Below are positions 5,704 through 8,020 of a stretch of DNA of 8,020 nt, in pieces. Where the stretch lies: positions 1 through 8,020 of the forward strand of contig JABXIR010000300.1 of NCBI GenBank assembly GCA_013372965.1, in the 5' to 3' direction. The notes under the pieces were generated by a model. It saw nothing but the letters and a program-made list of their open reading frames with translations, did not search any database and had not been told where the DNA came from. This stretch comes from Gammaproteobacteria bacterium (GTDB lineage Bacteria; Pseudomonadota; Gammaproteobacteria; Pseudomonadales; DSM-25080). The position numbers and the translations under genes are program-made. The first letter of the stretch is position 1. Each line of letters starts with the position of its first letter.

Positions 5704-6795
5704 TTAATGTTCTTCAGTGTGCGCCGAAGTCAGACGCTGGCGCTCGAACTCGTGGACCCGTTCTTGATAATGGAGCAACGTTTGCTGCGTAAAAGCACTC
5801 AGCTCTTGGTCATAGAGATCACCTTCCAATGCCTGAGCCACTTTACGAGCGACCGAGATCATTTGTTTCAACGATGCATCGGCATGGTGTTTCGGCAACC
5901 CCATAAAGAAAATTAAACCGGTTGTCTCAAAGTCGTCGATTGAATCGAGGTCAAAATAGCCGGGTTCAACCATGTTAGCGACCGAGAAAGTCACTTCTTC
6001 TCGCGTATTGTTGCCGTCGTGCGCATGGAATATGCGCTTCGCGCCGTACTTCACTTGGTTTTCAAGCAATGCAGCTACAACATCAAAACCAACAAAGGAC
6101 CGCCCGTTCTTTGCACGAACAAATACCGTCAGCACATCATCGGATACACGAAGGTTATGCCCGGGTTCGAGCTCTGCTTCTTGGTAGCTGTCATCGTCAT
6201 GAGATTTGACCACCGCTTCAGAGTAGTCGTCCCCCTCAGGCTCGCCCGTGACTTCCGCCTCGACGTCGTCAACCGTCTCTGCGAGTTCCGGAATATCGAT
6301 GGCCAATTGAGTAGGCATCTCCGGTTGGATATGAGTTGGGAAGTCGTCAGGAACCGTCCTTAACTCGACATCCGCGTAGGTGGTTTGATGTGATTCAACC
6401 ACCTCTTCGTCTGCGTACACGGGCTCTTCGTTGTATTCATCCCGATCTTCTTGAGAATCGTAGTCACCCACAGGTTCGTCAGCGAATGAATCTTCCGCTA
6501 CCACGGGTTCCATTTCGGTTGGTGAATCCTGAACTACCACGCGTGCCAACTCCTCACGTTCTTCTGAAACGTAAGATTCACCATTACGAGAAATAACTCT
6601 GGCACCCCCTGAGGGTAGCTCGTGGTTTAAGTCGTCAAGAGGGTCGACGTTCGGCGTGCCCGACACCTTGAGATCGAGATTCATTCTTAACTCGCTACGG
6701 CGGGCGCGAATGGTTCTTCGTATACCATCGGCAACCAGCGCAACTAAGATCAGTCCGCCGATAAGTAATGAAATATTCGTCACAGTGAGTTCCAT
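5704..6795 (-). CDS. zipA: Cell division protein ZipA
   Basis: ZipA tethers FtsZ to the inner membrane and stabilises the early Z ring. This 363-residue copy shows the family plan. A single N-terminal membrane anchor (about 5–24) is followed by a basic stop segment RRTIRARR (26–33). A long disordered linker runs to about 214, and the C-terminal FtsZ-binding domain spans about 215–355. The last domain carries VFVRAKNGRSFVGFDVVAAL (224–243), YGAKRIFHAHD (250–260), FSVANMVEPGYFDLD (270–284) and TTGLIFFMGLP (291–301), all typical of ZipA. The linker is unusual: residues 76–214 contain about one-third Asp/Glu, with few basic residues and only moderate Pro/Gln, unlike the Pro/Gln-rich linker of E. 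coli ZipA. It sits 4 bp after smc and 2 bp before ligA, the order known from Pseudomonas. Confidence 0.95.
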   Translation of the reverse strand: MELTVTNISLLIGGLILVALVADGIRRTIRARRSELRMNLDLKVSGTPNVDPLDDLNHELPSGGARVISRNGESYVSEEREELARVVVQDSPTEMEPVVAEDSFADEPVGDYDSQEDRDEYNEEPVYADEEVVESHQTTYADVELRTVPDDFPTHIQPEMPTQLAIDIPELAETVDDVEAEVTGEPEGDDYSEAVVKSHDDDSYQEAELEPGHNLRVSDDVLTVFVRAKNGRSFVGFDVVAALLENQVKYGAKRIFHAHDGNNTREEVTFSVANMVEPGYFDLDSIDDFETTGLIFFMGLPKHHADASLKQMISVARKVAQALEGDLYDQELSAFTQQTLLHYQERVHEFERQRLTSAHTEEH

Positions 6796-6799
6796 AAAA

Positions 6800-8020
6800 T
6801 CAACTAGCCTCTGCCAAGGCCACTGCCTCGTCTACATCGACGGAAACGAGACGTGACACCCCAGGCTCGTGCATAGTAACCCCCTGAAGCTGGTGCGCCA
6901 TTTCCATCGCGATTTTGTTATGTGTAATGTAAATAAATTGAACGTTTGAGCTCATTTCTTCTACGAGTCGGGCATATCGGCCAACGTTCGCGTCATCAAG
7001 TGGGGCGTCAACCTCATCGAGCATACAGAACGGCGCGGGGTTTAGTTGGAAAATCGAAAAAACCAATGCAATCGCAGTCATGGCCTTTTCGCCACCCGAT
7101 AACAAATGGATGGTGCTGTTCTTCTTTCCCGGTGGCCGAGCCATAATCGACACGCCTGTTTCTAATAAATCGTCGCCCGTTAGTTCTAACCAAGCCTCGC
7201 CACCGCCAAACACCTTCGGGAAAAGTCGCTTCAATCCGTCGTTTACGGTTTCGAAGGTATGTTTGAAACGCTGTCGTGTCTCTTTATCTATTTTTCTAAT
7301 GGCAGATTCTAACGTTTCGAGCGCTTCATTTAAATCGCTATCTTGCTGATCTAAATAGTTTTTACGCTCGGATTCTTGTTCATATTCATCGATCGCCGCA
7401 AGGTTGATCGGGCCCAATCGTCGAATTCTCTCACCAATTCGAACGAGCTCCTGCTCCCAAGATTCAAGATCAACGTCTTCAGGAAGCGACTCGAGTAGTT
7501 CTTTGAGATCGACTTCGGCATCTTTGAGCTCTTCAGATAGACCGCCGAGCTTTACGTAAACCGTTTGACGTTCGATTCTGAGCTGCTCTAATTTCTCGCG
7601 TTCAAGTTCTACGAGCTTTTCAACATCACCCCGCGAGCCTTCGAGCTGACGCAATTCCTCTGCCACTGACTCCGCCTTGATCTTTGCTTCAGTCATCTCA
7701 GCCTCGAGCAAAAGATGCTCGGATGCCAGCGCCTCTATCATCTCCGGTGCTGCATCGCTGCTCGCCATATCGAGGCTCAGCAACTGCTCATTTAACAGCT
7801 CTACTCGATCGTGGTATTGCTGAGTGATTTCTTCTGCGCGACTCAGAGCGTCTTCGGCCGATTCAACATCGAGATCGTAGCGTTGACGCGTCATACGCAT
7901 TTCTGTTTGCTTCGACTGAAGTTCTTGGAATTGTGTTCGCCCTCTTGCAACACGTTGTTCGGCTTCGAGTAACTTGCGGCGCCACTCATCGTCGAGCTCT
8001 TGGCTTACATCTTCTTCGGA
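6800..8020 (-). CDS. smc: Chromosome partition protein Smc, C-terminal part (truncated by window edge)
   Basis: The frame is open to the window edge with no stop, so the visible 406 residues are only the C-terminal third of Smc; the Met codon at 7900 is internal. Smc homodimers form the condensin ATPase that organises and segregates the chromosome. From the edge to about 7400 the sequence is a charged heptad-like coiled-coil arm, rich in Glu, Leu, Gln and Arg. The linker IRRLGPINLAAIDEYEQ then leads into the C-terminal ATPase lobe. That lobe has the ABC signature LSGGEK (7085–7102), Walker B with catalytic Glu in FCMLDEVDA (7004–7030), the D-loop PLDD (6992–7003) and the H-switch THNK (6914–6925). 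The Walker A head lies outside the window. It appears to be the promoter-proximal gene of the zipA–ligA run. Smc rather than MukB distinguishes this genome from enterobacteria. Confidence 0.97.
   Translation of the reverse strand, partial: SEEDVSQELDDEWRRKLLEAEQRVARGRTQFQELQSKQTEMRMTRQRYDLDVESAEDALSRAEEITQQYHDRVELLNEQLLSLDMASSDAAPEMIEALASEHLLLEAEMTEAKIKAESVAEELRQLEGSRGDVEKLVELEREKLEQLRIERQTVYVKLGGLSEELKDAEVDLKELLESLPEDVDLESWEQELVRIGERIRRLGPINLAAIDEYEQESERKNYLDQQDSDLNEALETLESAIRKIDKETRQRFKHTFETVNDGLKRLFPKVFGGGEAWLELTGDDLLETGVSIMARPPGKKNSTIHLLSGGEKAMTAIALVFSIFQLNPAPFCMLDEVDAPLDDANVGRYARLVEEMSSNVQFIYITHNKIAMEMAHQLQGVTMHEPGVSRLVSVDVDEAVALAEAS

Noticed and set aside
6019..6363. Plus-strand open frame of 114 codons antisense to zipA
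   Set aside because: zipA is well supported in this region; this frame shows no motifs or credible ribosome binding site and is explained by the codon composition of the acidic linker.
6800..7900. A complete 366-residue gene starting at ATG 7900
   Set aside because: The frame stays open through 8020 with coiled-coil sequence in register, and the product is the C-terminal part of Smc; the Met is internal.

Overview
The window looks like chromosomal core DNA from a gammaproteobacterium with roughly balanced base composition. The main evidence is the order smc–zipA–ligA on the minus strand (6800–8020, 5704–6795, 3686–5701). ZipA is known essentially only from Gammaproteobacteria. An Smc condensin rather than MukB argues against Enterobacterales and Vibrionales and fits a Pseudomonas-like or marine lineage. 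No mobile elements, CRISPR arrays, tRNA or rRNA genes, or large repeats were seen.

Left part (1–2385). The first bases hold the tail of an upstream gene whose stop overlaps the next start as ATGA. Next come a DUF2520-type Rossmann dehydrogenase-like protein (41–835) and a YiiD C-terminal-type thioesterase-like hotdog protein (832–1260), coupled by a GTGA overlap. On the opposite strand a short TraR/DksA-type zinc-finger protein (1243–1584) converges on the thioesterase gene and overlaps its 3' end by 18 bp. Only 36 bp separate this gene from a divergent SpoU/TrmH-family RNA 2'-O-methyltransferase gene (1621–2385).

Right part (2347–8020). This is a tightly packed minus-strand run, in transcription order: smc (C-terminal part only), zipA, ligA, an unrecognised 140-residue soluble protein, a 73-residue two-helix membrane protein, and trmO. 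Junctions are 4 bp, 2 bp, 0 bp, a 1-bp TAATG overlap, and a 25–37 bp overlap. The run therefore looks like one transcription unit with translational coupling. It joins chromosome organisation (Smc), divisome anchoring of FtsZ (ZipA), DNA nick sealing (LigA) and tRNA t6A37 modification (TrmO). The trmO 3' end overlaps the convergent methyltransferase gene by 39 bp.

Nearly every base is coding: unassigned bases total about 42, the largest gap being the 36-bp divergent spacer. I do not see a convincing undescribed system. The points most worth following are the two unrecognised genes between ligA and trmO, the very acidic ZipA linker, the cysteine-rich zinc finger of the DksA-like protein, and the uncertain target of the SpoU methyltransferase.
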